Of a stretch of 53,971 nucleotides of DNA, positions 25,199 through 32,845 are shown in pieces (within the stretch, counting starts at the first letter, position 1; each line of letters begins with the position of its first letter). Source of the DNA: Pseudomonadota bacterium. Lineage in GTDB: Bacteria > Pseudomonadota > Gammaproteobacteria > Acidiferrobacterales > Acidiferrobacteraceae. Where the stretch lies: assembly GCA_021827145.1 (NCBI GenBank), contig JAKAXK010000004.1:1-53971 (forward strand), read 5' to 3'. The position numbers and the translations under genes are program-made. A model generated the notes under the pieces. It did no database searches, was not told where the DNA came from, and saw only the letters and a list, made by a program, of their open reading frames with translations.

Positions 25199-27142
25199 AT
25201 GAAGAGTCAGGGTATTCCGGCCAAGAACCGGGAGAGTCGCGAGTCTTTGGCGCAAGACGCGGAAGTCGCTTTTCTCGATGCGGCTTTGGCGCAGGCGCGC
25301 GATCGCCTGCTCGCCGAGCAGGCCCCGGAAGGCCATTGGTGCTGGCCGCTCGAGGCCGATTGCACGATTCCGTCCGAGTATATCCTCATGATGCATTTCA
25401 TGGACGAGATCGATGCCGATCTCGAGGCTAAGCTCGCGCGCTACATCCGTCGTCGGCAGATGGAGGAGGGCGGGTGGCCCTTGTACTACGATGGGCACTT
25501 CGATATGAGTGCCTCGGTCAAGGCGTACTATGCGCTGAAGCTTGCCGGTGACGACGTCAATGCCTCGCACATGGCCCGCGCCCGCGCGCTCATCTTGGAG
25601 CACGGCGGGGCCGCGCGTTGCAATGTCTTTACACGCATCGCGCTCGCGCAGTTCGGCCAGGTCCCGTGGCGCGCCATCCCCTTCATGCCCGTGGAGCTGC
25701 TGTTGGTCCCACGGTGGTTCCCCATCACTCTCGCCAAGGTTTCGTATTGGTCACGGGCGGTGATGGTGCCGCTGCTTGGGCTCTGCAGCCTGAAGGTGCG
25801 CGCGCGCAATCCGCGCGGCATTGGCATAGCCGAGCTCTTCGTGCGGCCGCCCGATGAAGAGCGTGACTACTTCCCGGTCCGCTCGTTCATGAACTTCGCC
25901 TTGTGCAAGCTCGAGCGCATCGGATTCCGTCTCGAGAGCACCATCCCCCGGCGCCTGCGGGCGCGGGCCTTGGCGCGGGCCGAGGCCTGGATCGTCGAAC
26001 GGCGAAACGGGACCGGGGGTTTGGGCGCGATCTTTCCGGCGATGGTGAACGCTTACGAGTTTCTGGCCGCGCGCGGCTATGCGCCCGATCACCCCTACCG
26101 ACGTGAAGCCTTGATCGCGATCCAAAAGCTTCTGCTCGTGGAGGGCGACGAGGCCTATTGTCAGCCGTGCGTCTCGCCCATATGGGATACGGGGCTTGTG
26201 TGCCTCGTGTTGCTGGCGGTCGACCGCGAGGGTACGAAAGATGCGGTGAGACGCGGACTCTCCTGGATGCGCGAGCGCCAGCTTCTCGATGCCCCGGGCG
26301 ACTGGCGTGAGAGCCGCCCGAACCTTGCCGGCGGCGGCTGGCCTTTCCAGTTCGAGAACAGCCACTATCCGGATCTGGATGATACGAGTGTCGTGGCCTG
26401 GGCGATGGAGGAGTCGCGCGACGAGGCGTTTGCCGTATCGATCCGGCGCGCCGCCGATTGGGTGGCGGGCATGCAGTCGCGCAATGGCGGCTTCGGGTCG
26501 TTCGATGTCGACAATACCCATTATTACCTGAACGAGATCCCGTTTGCTGATCATGGGGCCCTGCTCGATCCGCCGACGAGCGATGTCACGGCGCGCTGCG
26601 TCACTTTGCTGGCGCGCGCCGCGGCCGATGACCGCTATCGCCCGGCGATAGAGCGGGCGATCGCCTATCTGCGCTCCGAGCAGGAGCCGCATGGGGCATG
26701 GTTTGGCCGCTGGGGAACGAACTACATCTACGGAACCTGGTCGGTGCTGGTGGGCCTGCGCGCCGCCGGGCTCGACCGCGATGATCCCGCCATCCGTGCC
26801 GCGGTCCGCTGGCTCAACACGGTTCAACGGGCGGATGGGGGTTGGGGTGAGAGCAACGACTCCTATCATGACCCGGCAGGCGCCGGCATGAGTACGCGCA
26901 GCACCGCGTTCCAGACCGCATGGGCGCTGCTCGCCTTGCTTGCCGCAGGTGAGGCGGACAGCGAGCCGGTGCGTCGAGGCGTGCGTTATCTGCTCGCGCA
27001 TCGCGAGCCCGGGGGGCTGTGGGAGGATGTCGAGTTCACGGCGCCTGGCTTCCCGCGCGTCTTTTACCTCAAATACCATGGTTACGCGCGCTACTTCCCG
27101 CTCTGGGCCTTGGCGTGTTATCGCGAGCAGGCGGCGCGCTAG
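25199..27142 (+). CDS. shc: Squalene-hopene cyclase
   Basis: Cyclises squalene to hopene/diplopterol at the cytoplasmic membrane. The 647-residue protein carries the protonating motif DLDDTS with Asp392, Asp394 and Asp395, and repeated QW-type motifs (GGWPLYYDG, GGWPFQFEN, GGFGSFDVDN, GAWFGRWG, GGWGESND, GGLWEDVEF). The normal ending YFPLWALACYR is intact. The start is uncertain: ATG 25199 gives a typical length, while GTG codons at 25154 and 25178 would add 15 or 7 residues and the first would overlap the synthase. It is also called hpnF. Confidence 0.95.
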   Translation: MKSQGIPAKNRESRESLAQDAEVAFLDAALAQARDRLLAEQAPEGHWCWPLEADCTIPSEYILMMHFMDEIDADLEAKLARYIRRRQMEEGGWPLYYDGHFDMSASVKAYYALKLAGDDVNASHMARARALILEHGGAARCNVFTRIALAQFGQVPWRAIPFMPVELLLVPRWFPITLAKVSYWSRAVMVPLLGLCSLKVRARNPRGIGIAELFVRPPDEERDYFPVRSFMNFALCKLERIGFRLESTIPRRLRARALARAEAWIVERRNGTGGLGAIFPAMVNAYEFLAARGYAPDHPYRREALIAIQKLLLVEGDEAYCQPCVSPIWDTGLVCLVLLAVDREGTKDAVRRGLSWMRERQLLDAPGDWRESRPNLAGGGWPFQFENSHYPDLDDTSVVAWAMEESRDEAFAVSIRRAADWVAGMQSRNGGFGSFDVDNTHYYLNEIPFADHGALLDPPTSDVTARCVTLLARAAADDRYRPAIERAIAYLRSEQEPHGAWFGRWGTNYIYGTWSVLVGLRAAGLDRDDPAIRAAVRWLNTVQRADGGWGESNDSYHDPAGAGMSTRSTAFQTAWALLALLAAGEADSEPVRRGVRYLLAHREPGGLWEDVEFTAPGFPRVFYLKYHGYARYFPLWALACYREQAAR

Positions 27143-27159
27143 GCCCCCCCTACGGGTTT

Positions 27160-27831
27160 GTGGTGGCGCTTGCTGCCGAGGCGCGCGCCTTCGGGCGACC
27201 GCCTCGTGGTCGCGCCGTGGCCTTGCCTGGCGGCCATTGGCTGGGGGTGTGCGGAATGGGTGCTACGCGCGCGCAGGGCATGGGTCTCGACTTGGCGGCG
27301 CAGGGCGTGCGCACCTTGGTGAGCTTTGGGACTTGCGGCGGATTGGCACCGGGCCTGCGGCCCGGCACTTTGCTTTGCCCGCGCGCGGTGTGTGACGAGC
27401 GGGGGGCCCATTACCCGACCGACGTGCCCGCGGATCTCCTCGAAGCCCTGCCCATGGCGCGGGTCGTCGACGTCCTGCTGTCGGTTGCGGCCCCTGTCTA
27501 TGAGGTCGCAGGCAAAGAGGTGCTCTTCCGGCGCTACGGGGCCGCGGGCGTCGATATGGAGAGCGCGGCGCTTGCGCGCGTGGCCTTCGAACGGGGACTG
27601 CGTTTCTTGGTCCTGCGCGCGGTCGTCGACCCCTATGACGAGCCGCTTCCGGAGCGCCTGCTGGCGGCGGTCGACGCATGGGGGCGACCGCGCCCGATGG
27701 CCACCGTGAGGGCGCTGGTCACTGGTCCGGCGGCGTGGGTCGCGGCGGCGCGTCTGGGTCGCCATTTTGGGAGGGCGCAGAGGACCTTGGCCGCCGCCGC
27801 GGCCGCCGCCATGCGTGCGAGGCCGCGCTAA
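27160..27831 (+). CDS. hpnG: Hopanoid nucleosidase/phosphorylase HpnG
   Basis: Removes adenine from adenosylhopane, giving ribosylhopane, the step after HpnH. The 223-residue protein has the nucleoside-phosphorylase fold with LVSFGTCGGLAPGLRPGTLLCP and the GVDMESAAL motif that holds the ribose. The start is one of two adjacent GTGs (27160, 27163); in-frame upstream ATGs lie inside shc and give an implausible extension. The C-terminus is alanine-rich. Confidence 0.88.
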   Translation: MVALAAEARAFGRPPRGRAVALPGGHWLGVCGMGATRAQGMGLDLAAQGVRTLVSFGTCGGLAPGLRPGTLLCPRAVCDERGAHYPTDVPADLLEALPMARVVDVLLSVAAPVYEVAGKEVLFRRYGAAGVDMESAALARVAFERGLRFLVLRAVVDPYDEPLPERLLAAVDAWGRPRPMATVRALVTGPAAWVAAARLGRHFGRAQRTLAAAAAAAMRARPR

Positions 27832-27880
27832 GGCACTTGAATACAGGGGACGAGAGGGTGCTCATGGTCACGGAGAACTC

Positions 27881-28897
27881 TTGTTGACGGAGGCGCGCGG
27901 CCCGCGCGCATGGGCGCGGTTTGTGCCGATGGGGGCGGGCCTGCTGGGTCTCGCGGGTGCGGTTTTGCTGTTCGCGCGCCATGACCCGGCGCGCATCCTG
28001 CATCTCGTCGCCTTGGCGGGCCTAGGCATACTGTGGCTTGTGCCGGTGCGGCTTGCAGCTATGGCGGCGAGCGCTGAGGGTTGGCGCGCGCTCTTCCCTA
28101 AGCCCGCCACCGTCTCTCTCCGGTTTCTCACCTGGATGGCCTTTGTACGCAACGCCATCAATACCTTGCTGCCGGTCGCGCATGTCGGTGGCGAGCTGGC
28201 CGCGGTGCGGTCTTTGACAGGGCGCGGCGTGCCCGCGTCCATCGCCATCGCGGGCATCATAGTCGAGATCACCGTGAACCTCTTTGCGCAGATGGGCTTC
28301 ACCTTGCTTGGGATCGATCTCCTTCTGTCCTATGTGGGGACTGCGCCACTCATTCAGCGCCTCTGGTGGGGGCTTGTCGTGGCTTTGCCGGTCGTTCTGG
28401 CCTTCGTGTTCCTGCAGCGCCGATCGCGACCCTTTAGCCGCTTATATCGCGCCCTATCCCGCTTGAGTAACACAAGCGGTATGACCGCCGCCCACGCGCA
28501 GGCCGTGGACGACAGGCTCGTCGCCCTGTACGGGCGCCTCGGGGCGCTTGCGCGCTGCGCCTTCTGGCAGGTCGTGAGCCTTGTGGGCGGCGCTGGCGAA
28601 TTCTGGCTCATACTACGGCTCTTGCATGAACCGGGTGGCCCCAGGCTCGCATTATTGCTTGAATCTCTGACGCAGGCCTTGCAAAGCGCGGCCTTCATGG
28701 TGCCAGCCGCGCTTGGGGTGCAGGAGGGCGGCTTGATTCTGATCGGGGCCGTGGCCGGTCTGTCGGCGAATACGGCGCTTGCCGTCTCGGCTGTGCGGCG
28801 CGTGCGCCAAGTCGGTCTCGCGCTGCCCGTGCTGTGGCTCTGGGTGCATGGCGAGCGCAAAAGGCGTTTGGCACCGATTGATCCCGAATGTCGCTAA
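27881..28897 (+). CDS. hpnL2: HpnL-type membrane protein, copy 2
   Basis: The 338-residue protein is a paralogue of the protein at 22915. It shares the FVRNAINTLLPVAHVGGELAAVR loop, the LARCAFWQVVSLVGGAGEF segment and the MVPAALGVQEGGLIL end, with about eight helices. The start is probably TTG 27881, because GGAG lies five bases upstream and no ATG or GTG in frame gives the correct N-terminus. A seven-codon open frame (ATG 27864) overlaps this start and might couple translation. It is the nearest neighbour of the sulfotransferase, 93 bases downstream. The symbol only marks it as the second copy. Confidence 0.83.
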   Translation: MLTEARGPRAWARFVPMGAGLLGLAGAVLLFARHDPARILHLVALAGLGILWLVPVRLAAMAASAEGWRALFPKPATVSLRFLTWMAFVRNAINTLLPVAHVGGELAAVRSLTGRGVPASIAIAGIIVEITVNLFAQMGFTLLGIDLLLSYVGTAPLIQRLWWGLVVALPVVLAFVFLQRRSRPFSRLYRALSRLSNTSGMTAAHAQAVDDRLVALYGRLGALARCAFWQVVSLVGGAGEFWLILRLLHEPGGPRLALLLESLTQALQSAAFMVPAALGVQEGGLILIGAVAGLSANTALAVSAVRRVRQVGLALPVLWLWVHGERKRRLAPIDPECR

Positions 28898-28990
28898 GGG
28901 GCCGGATGCGCGGGAAAGTGTGGTTCTGCTAGCATCACACCGATGGGGCGTTATGGTGTTTGCGAGGCGCGAAACAAAGGAGGAGACGCG

Positions 28991-30004
28991 ATGACAGCGG
29001 TGCAGTGGCCCAACCTTTTCATTGTCGGGGCGGTCAAGAGTGGCACGACCTCCCTCTATGCCTACCTGAAGCAGCATCCGGATATTTTTTTCCCGGAGAT
29101 GAAAGAACCCCATTTTTTTACAAAACCCACGCCATCGGAGGCGCAAAAACATCTCATCACCTTCGTGGGTGACGAGGCAAGCTACCTGCGCCTCTATGAG
29201 CGCGCCGAGGGCAGGCGCTTGCGTGGTGACGCGAGCCCCTCGTACTTATGGTCTGCGCAGGCGGCCACCGACATCGCCGCAGTTTCCCCGCGGGCGCACA
29301 TCATCATCATTCTGCGTGACCCCATCGAGCGGGCCTACGCACACTATCTGATGGACTATTCGGAGGGCGTCATCGACCGGCCGTTTCTCGAGGCCCTGGA
29401 GCGTGATTGGTGTCGGCCCGATAAGGGTTGGGGGGTCTCCCAGCTCTATGTCGAGCTCGGGCTCTATACAGAGCCGATCAGGCGCTACCGGGCCCTGTTT
29501 GGGCACGAGCGGGTGTTGATCCTCTTGCTTGAGGATTTAAAGCGGGATGCGCAGGCGGTGCTTGCACGCATCGCACACTTTCTCGAGATACCGGCGGAAC
29601 CCATGACGTCCATCGATACCGGAAAGGTCCATAACTCCTACAAAGAACCCAAGGGATCCTGGGCGAGGCGTCTGGCCGGGCACCCCGTGAGCCGATTTCT
29701 GGGGGAGCGGGTCATGCCACGGCGACTCGGCGAATATATATGGAATCGTTGGATGCAGAGGGAGGCGCCTAAGCCACCGATCGATCCCCGCGCCGCGGCC
29801 TTCCTTCAGAACATCTATACCCCCGAGATCCTGGCGCTCGAGGCGGAGCTCGGCCGACCCTTGGCCGAGCTCCGGCGCAGCTGGGTGCATACCACAAGCC
29901 CCGCCGCGCCCCGCGGGCCCCTGCTGTCTGCCTCTCCTCAGGCGGTCTATGCGGGCCAGGGCGCGAGACCGGTCCTCGGGTCGAATCGGCACGTGCCCTC
30001 CTGA
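28991..30004 (+). CDS. PAPS-dependent sulfotransferase at the end of the hopanoid locus
   Basis: The 337-residue cytosolic protein has the 5'-phosphosulfate loop FIVGAVKSGTTSLY (Lys16, Ser17) and the 3'-phosphate motif RDPIERAYAHY (Arg109). In most relatives the second motif has Ser in place of Ala117, so cofactor binding may be slightly changed. A catalytic His candidate lies in EPHFFTK. The closest general type is the heparan/lipid sulfotransferase group. The start follows a strong AAGGAGGA. It is on the same strand as, and 93 bases after, the second hpnL, and the next gene is convergent. Its substrate is unknown; a hydroxylated or amino-sugar hopanoid is the contextual guess. The C-terminal 40 residues are Pro/Ala-rich. 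Confidence 0.85.
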   Translation: MTAVQWPNLFIVGAVKSGTTSLYAYLKQHPDIFFPEMKEPHFFTKPTPSEAQKHLITFVGDEASYLRLYERAEGRRLRGDASPSYLWSAQAATDIAAVSPRAHIIIILRDPIERAYAHYLMDYSEGVIDRPFLEALERDWCRPDKGWGVSQLYVELGLYTEPIRRYRALFGHERVLILLLEDLKRDAQAVLARIAHFLEIPAEPMTSIDTGKVHNSYKEPKGSWARRLAGHPVSRFLGERVMPRRLGEYIWNRWMQREAPKPPIDPRAAAFLQNIYTPEILALEAELGRPLAELRRSWVHTTSPAAPRGPLLSASPQAVYAGQGARPVLGSNRHVPS

Positions 30005-30022
30005 AGTTCATCGGGGTTGGAC

Positions 30023-30916
30023 TTAAGGCGCGCGTTCGAGCAGCAGCCAATGGCCGCTCGGATCTTGGCTCAAGAGGGTATGGCCGACACGCTGTGGCGC
30101 TCCGCAGCGGCTGCGGCGGAGTGCGCGCTCTGCGGCCTGCAGGTCTTCCACGGTGAAGACGGTACGCGTGGCGGCAATGTCCCGAGGGGCCCGGCGAGCA
30201 CCCCGGCCGCGTGGCGCCTCATAGCCGAGCAACTCGAGTCGCGGTCCGGGGGGCGCCGTCTCCAGGCCCACGACCCGCACTCGGACGCCTGTGAGTCCGT
30301 CCAGGCGGTCTTGCTCGATACCCTCATTGATGTGGTCAGTGCCGACTTCGAGGCCCAGGACGTCCTGATAGAAGGCGATGGCGTGGTTCATGTCAGCGAC
30401 ACTCAAGGCCGTGTGGTCCAGGGTCGCGGTGGCACTTGTTCGCGAGCCCTGCGCACTGCCGTCTTCCCCGTTACCAGCGGGCCGCAGCAGCTCCAAGGGA
30501 TGGCCGTCAGGGTCGCGCCCTTTGTAGGCGGTGACGCCCCCGCTGGTCGCCGGCAGGCGCTGGGGCGGACCCTGGGTGATGGGCTCGCCGCCGCGGTGTG
30601 CCACGGTGCGGGCGAGCGCCGCAATATCGTGGCTGCGTATCGCAAAGTGCTGAAACCACAGATCATTGGCGTGGCTGTGCGCCGGGTAGGGGGCGGAGCC
30701 CTCGAAAAAGCGTGTGAGCTCAAGGCGCGCGACCCCAAGAGATAGGGTCAGCGACTCGTATCGGCCACCCAGAAGGCTCGCCTGCTCACGTGGGCCTTCT
30801 CGGCTCACCCCCGGAGCTTGGAAGCCTAGGACCTCCATATAGAAAGCCGCGCTGCGCGCTATGTCTGCGACATTCAGGGCGATGCGCGCCACTTGTCCGC
30901 GCGCGGTCCCGCTCAT
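30023..30916 (-). CDS. Two-domain VOC (glyoxalase/extradiol dioxygenase-like) protein
   Basis: The 297-residue product has two vicinal-oxygen-chelate modules, about residues 8-150 and 165-297. Metal-ligand-like residues are visible in FQHFAIRSHD, PDGHPLELLR and LDHTALSVADM, but the first strand of module one has Ala where His is usual (VARIALNVADI). The reaction cannot be named; ring-cleaving dioxygenase or isomerase are options. The start is ATG 30916, which overlaps the SMP-30 stop (ATGA). It is the last gene of the GMC-DoxX-cupin-SMP-30-VOC operon. Confidence 0.8.
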   Translation of the reverse strand: MSGTARGQVARIALNVADIARSAAFYMEVLGFQAPGVSREGPREQASLLGGRYESLTLSLGVARLELTRFFEGSAPYPAHSHANDLWFQHFAIRSHDIAALARTVAHRGGEPITQGPPQRLPATSGGVTAYKGRDPDGHPLELLRPAGNGEDGSAQGSRTSATATLDHTALSVADMNHAIAFYQDVLGLEVGTDHINEGIEQDRLDGLTGVRVRVVGLETAPPGPRLELLGYEAPRGRGARRAPRDIAATRTVFTVEDLQAAERALRRSRCGAPQRVGHTLLSQDPSGHWLLLERAP

Positions 30917-31818
30917 AGCGTGAGTGCCCCGCGGCGGTTCACGAAGATACTGAGAAGGGTTTGACCCGCACACAGGAAAAGTTGGCTGCGGTGACGGCCG
31001 CCGAAGGCCAGATTCGCGATCGGAGCGTGAGTGTAAATCTTACCGAGCAGTTGGCCTGCGGGGTTGATGCAGTGGACGCCGTCACCGGCACTGGCCCAGA
31101 TGTTACCCTCTTCGTCACACCGAATCCCGTCGGCGCCGTGCGGCGTTATGGTATGGAAGATTTGCTCGTCTGACAGCTTGGTCCCGTCGTCACTCAATGT
31201 CGCCCGGCGAATATGGCGCGTGGGATTGGCCGCGAATTGCTGACCGGTCTCCACGATATAGAGCAGGCGTTCGTCCGGCGAGAAGCACAGGCCGTTGGGC
31301 CCCTCGAAGTCGCAGGCGACGATATCGAGTTGCCCGCGGCGCGGATCGAGCCGGTAGACTGCGGGCGCCAGCTCAGCGGTCTGTTTGCCGCCCTCGTAGT
31401 CGGTGTTGATGCCATAGAGGGGGTCCGAGAACCAGATCGAACCATCGCTCTTGACCACCACGTCGTTGGGCGCATTGAGTCGCCGCCCCCGATAATGCGA
31501 GGCGAGTACCGTGATGCGCCCATCCCACTCCGTGCGACGCACGCAGCGGTCCTGATGGGAGCAGCTGATAAGTCGGCCCTCGCGATCACGCGCATGGCCG
31601 TTTTCGAAGCCGCAGGGGGATCGAAACACGCTGATGCCGTCATGGGCGGACCAACGCATGACGCGATCGTTGGGGATGTCGCTGAAGAGCAGACAGTCGT
31701 GGTCACCGAACCATACGGGGCCTTCGAGCCACCGAAAGCCGCTGCCGAGGGTTTCGAGCGCGGCGTTGGGCAGCACAAAGGATCGAAACGCCGGGTCGAC
31801 GAAGTCGTAGAGCTCCAT
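30913..31818 (-). CDS. SMP-30/gluconolactonase family lactone hydrolase
   Basis: A six-bladed beta-propeller of 301 residues. Metal-site segments are EGPVWFG (Glu), NAPNDVVVKSDGSIWFSDP (Asn, Asp) and GADGIRCDEEGNIWAS (Asp), the standard SMP-30 set. It should hydrolyse a sugar lactone or similar ester. It sits four bases after the cupin gene and is coupled to the VOC gene. With a GMC oxidoreductase at the head of the operon, the logic of oxidation to a lactone followed by ring opening is plausible. Confidence 0.87.
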   Translation of the reverse strand: MELYDFVDPAFRSFVLPNAALETLGSGFRWLEGPVWFGDHDCLLFSDIPNDRVMRWSAHDGISVFRSPCGFENGHARDREGRLISCSHQDRCVRRTEWDGRITVLASHYRGRRLNAPNDVVVKSDGSIWFSDPLYGINTDYEGGKQTAELAPAVYRLDPRRGQLDIVACDFEGPNGLCFSPDERLLYIVETGQQFAANPTRHIRRATLSDDGTKLSDEQIFHTITPHGADGIRCDEEGNIWASAGDGVHCINPAGQLLGKIYTHAPIANLAFGGRHRSQLFLCAGQTLLSIFVNRRGALTL

Positions 31819-31822
31819 GGCG

Positions 31823-32311
31823 CTAACGCTTATGGCAGGGGCGGTGTGGCGCCACGTGCGATAGGCGCACGGTCATAAGGACCGCGGGCTCGGACCCTAT
31901 GGTGCCGGATCGATGGCCTTTGCGCCCTTGGGCATCGGCCACGCAGTGCTGGTCTTCGCCGAGCGAGAGCTCCCCGGGTCCCATCTCCACGCGCGTGCCG
32001 TCCATGGATTCGACCCACCAGCGCCCGGCGAGTGGGACGATCCACTGCGGTGCCGGGTTTTCATGCCACTCTCCGACCCACCCGACCGGTTGCACGGTAA
32101 AGACGACCGAGGCGCGTTCTTCGGGCTGCGCATCATTCCACTGCGCCGCCGCGCCGCCGATCCCCTTGAGAAAGAAATGCTCCAGCGCACAGCGACTTTG
32201 TCGGCTCACGCCCTGGTCATCAGTCCATAGGTGCCAGTAGCCAATCCGTGGCGGGGTCTCGGCATCCGCCCTGCATTCCTCTGGTCTTTGATCTGCGGCC
32301 GATGTCTCCAT
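31823..32311 (-). CDS. Cupin-domain protein of unknown function
   Basis: The 162-residue product has a double-stranded beta-helix core at about 60-150 (WIVPLAGRWWVESMDGTRVEMGPGELSLGED), with His residues in WHENPAPQW and EDQHCVAD that might bind a metal. GGAGG lies five bases before the ATG. It is between doxX-like and SMP-30 genes with gaps of 12 and 4 bases. The specific reaction is unknown. Confidence 0.75.
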   Translation of the reverse strand: METSAADQRPEECRADAETPPRIGYWHLWTDDQGVSRQSRCALEHFFLKGIGGAAAQWNDAQPEERASVVFTVQPVGWVGEWHENPAPQWIVPLAGRWWVESMDGTRVEMGPGELSLGEDQHCVADAQGRKGHRSGTIGSEPAVLMTVRLSHVAPHRPCHKR

Positions 32312-32323
32312 GAGGTCCTCCGT

Positions 32324-32794
32324 TCAAGGGGTGCGATGCATGATCCATTTAGTTGTGACGGTCGTTTGCGATAGGGAGGCTGTGGCGTGCGGGGCCTCAC
32401 TACGGGGCGCGGCACTCGCGCTCATCACGACCACGAGCAGAAGGCCGCCCGCGAGGCCGATGTTCTTGAGAAAGTCCCAGAAGTGCGCTGTTCCTTCCGG
32501 GTTGGCGCCGGACCAAAACCCGGGGAAGTGCCAGAAGGGATGAAATAGTAGGGCCGTGACGAGACAGAAGGCGGCCAAAAGGAGCGCAGCGATCACCGCG
32601 TGCCAGCCCACGACAATGCAGACCGGGGTCGAGAGTTCGACGACAATGGCCGCGATCAGCATGAAGCGCGCCCCGCCGATCGGGGCGGACGCGGCCTGTT
32701 TCATGGCCGTTCCCCAGTGGACTATCTTGTCGATGCCGCTTAGGGGAAACAAGACCACAAGGCACACGCGGGCAACGAGCGCGACCGCTGTCAT
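32324..32794 (-). CDS. DoxX-family membrane protein
   Basis: The 156-residue product has four membrane helices and the DoxX-type motifs LFPLSGIDKIVHW at the start and FWDFLKNIGLAGGLL near the end. DoxX proteins are linked to thiol/quinone redox chemistry, and one is the quinone-reducing partner in archaeal thiosulfate oxidation. Here it could pass electrons from the GMC flavoprotein 51 bases upstream to the quinone pool, which is inference. The C-terminus is a 30-residue polar tail. Confidence 0.82.
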   Translation of the reverse strand: MTAVALVARVCLVVLFPLSGIDKIVHWGTAMKQAASAPIGGARFMLIAAIVVELSTPVCIVVGWHAVIAALLLAAFCLVTALLFHPFWHFPGFWSGANPEGTAHFWDFLKNIGLAGGLLLVVVMSASAAPRSEAPHATASLSQTTVTTKWIMHRTP

Positions 32795-32845
32795 GGTCGG
32801 AAAGGCCGGGCAGGAAGTGCAGGGCGCGCGCGGGATCTCATACCC

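Noticed and set aside
25751-27079. 442-codon open frame on the minus strand
   Set aside because: Fully antisense to shc, Arg/His-rich composition with no motif; a GC-driven shadow.
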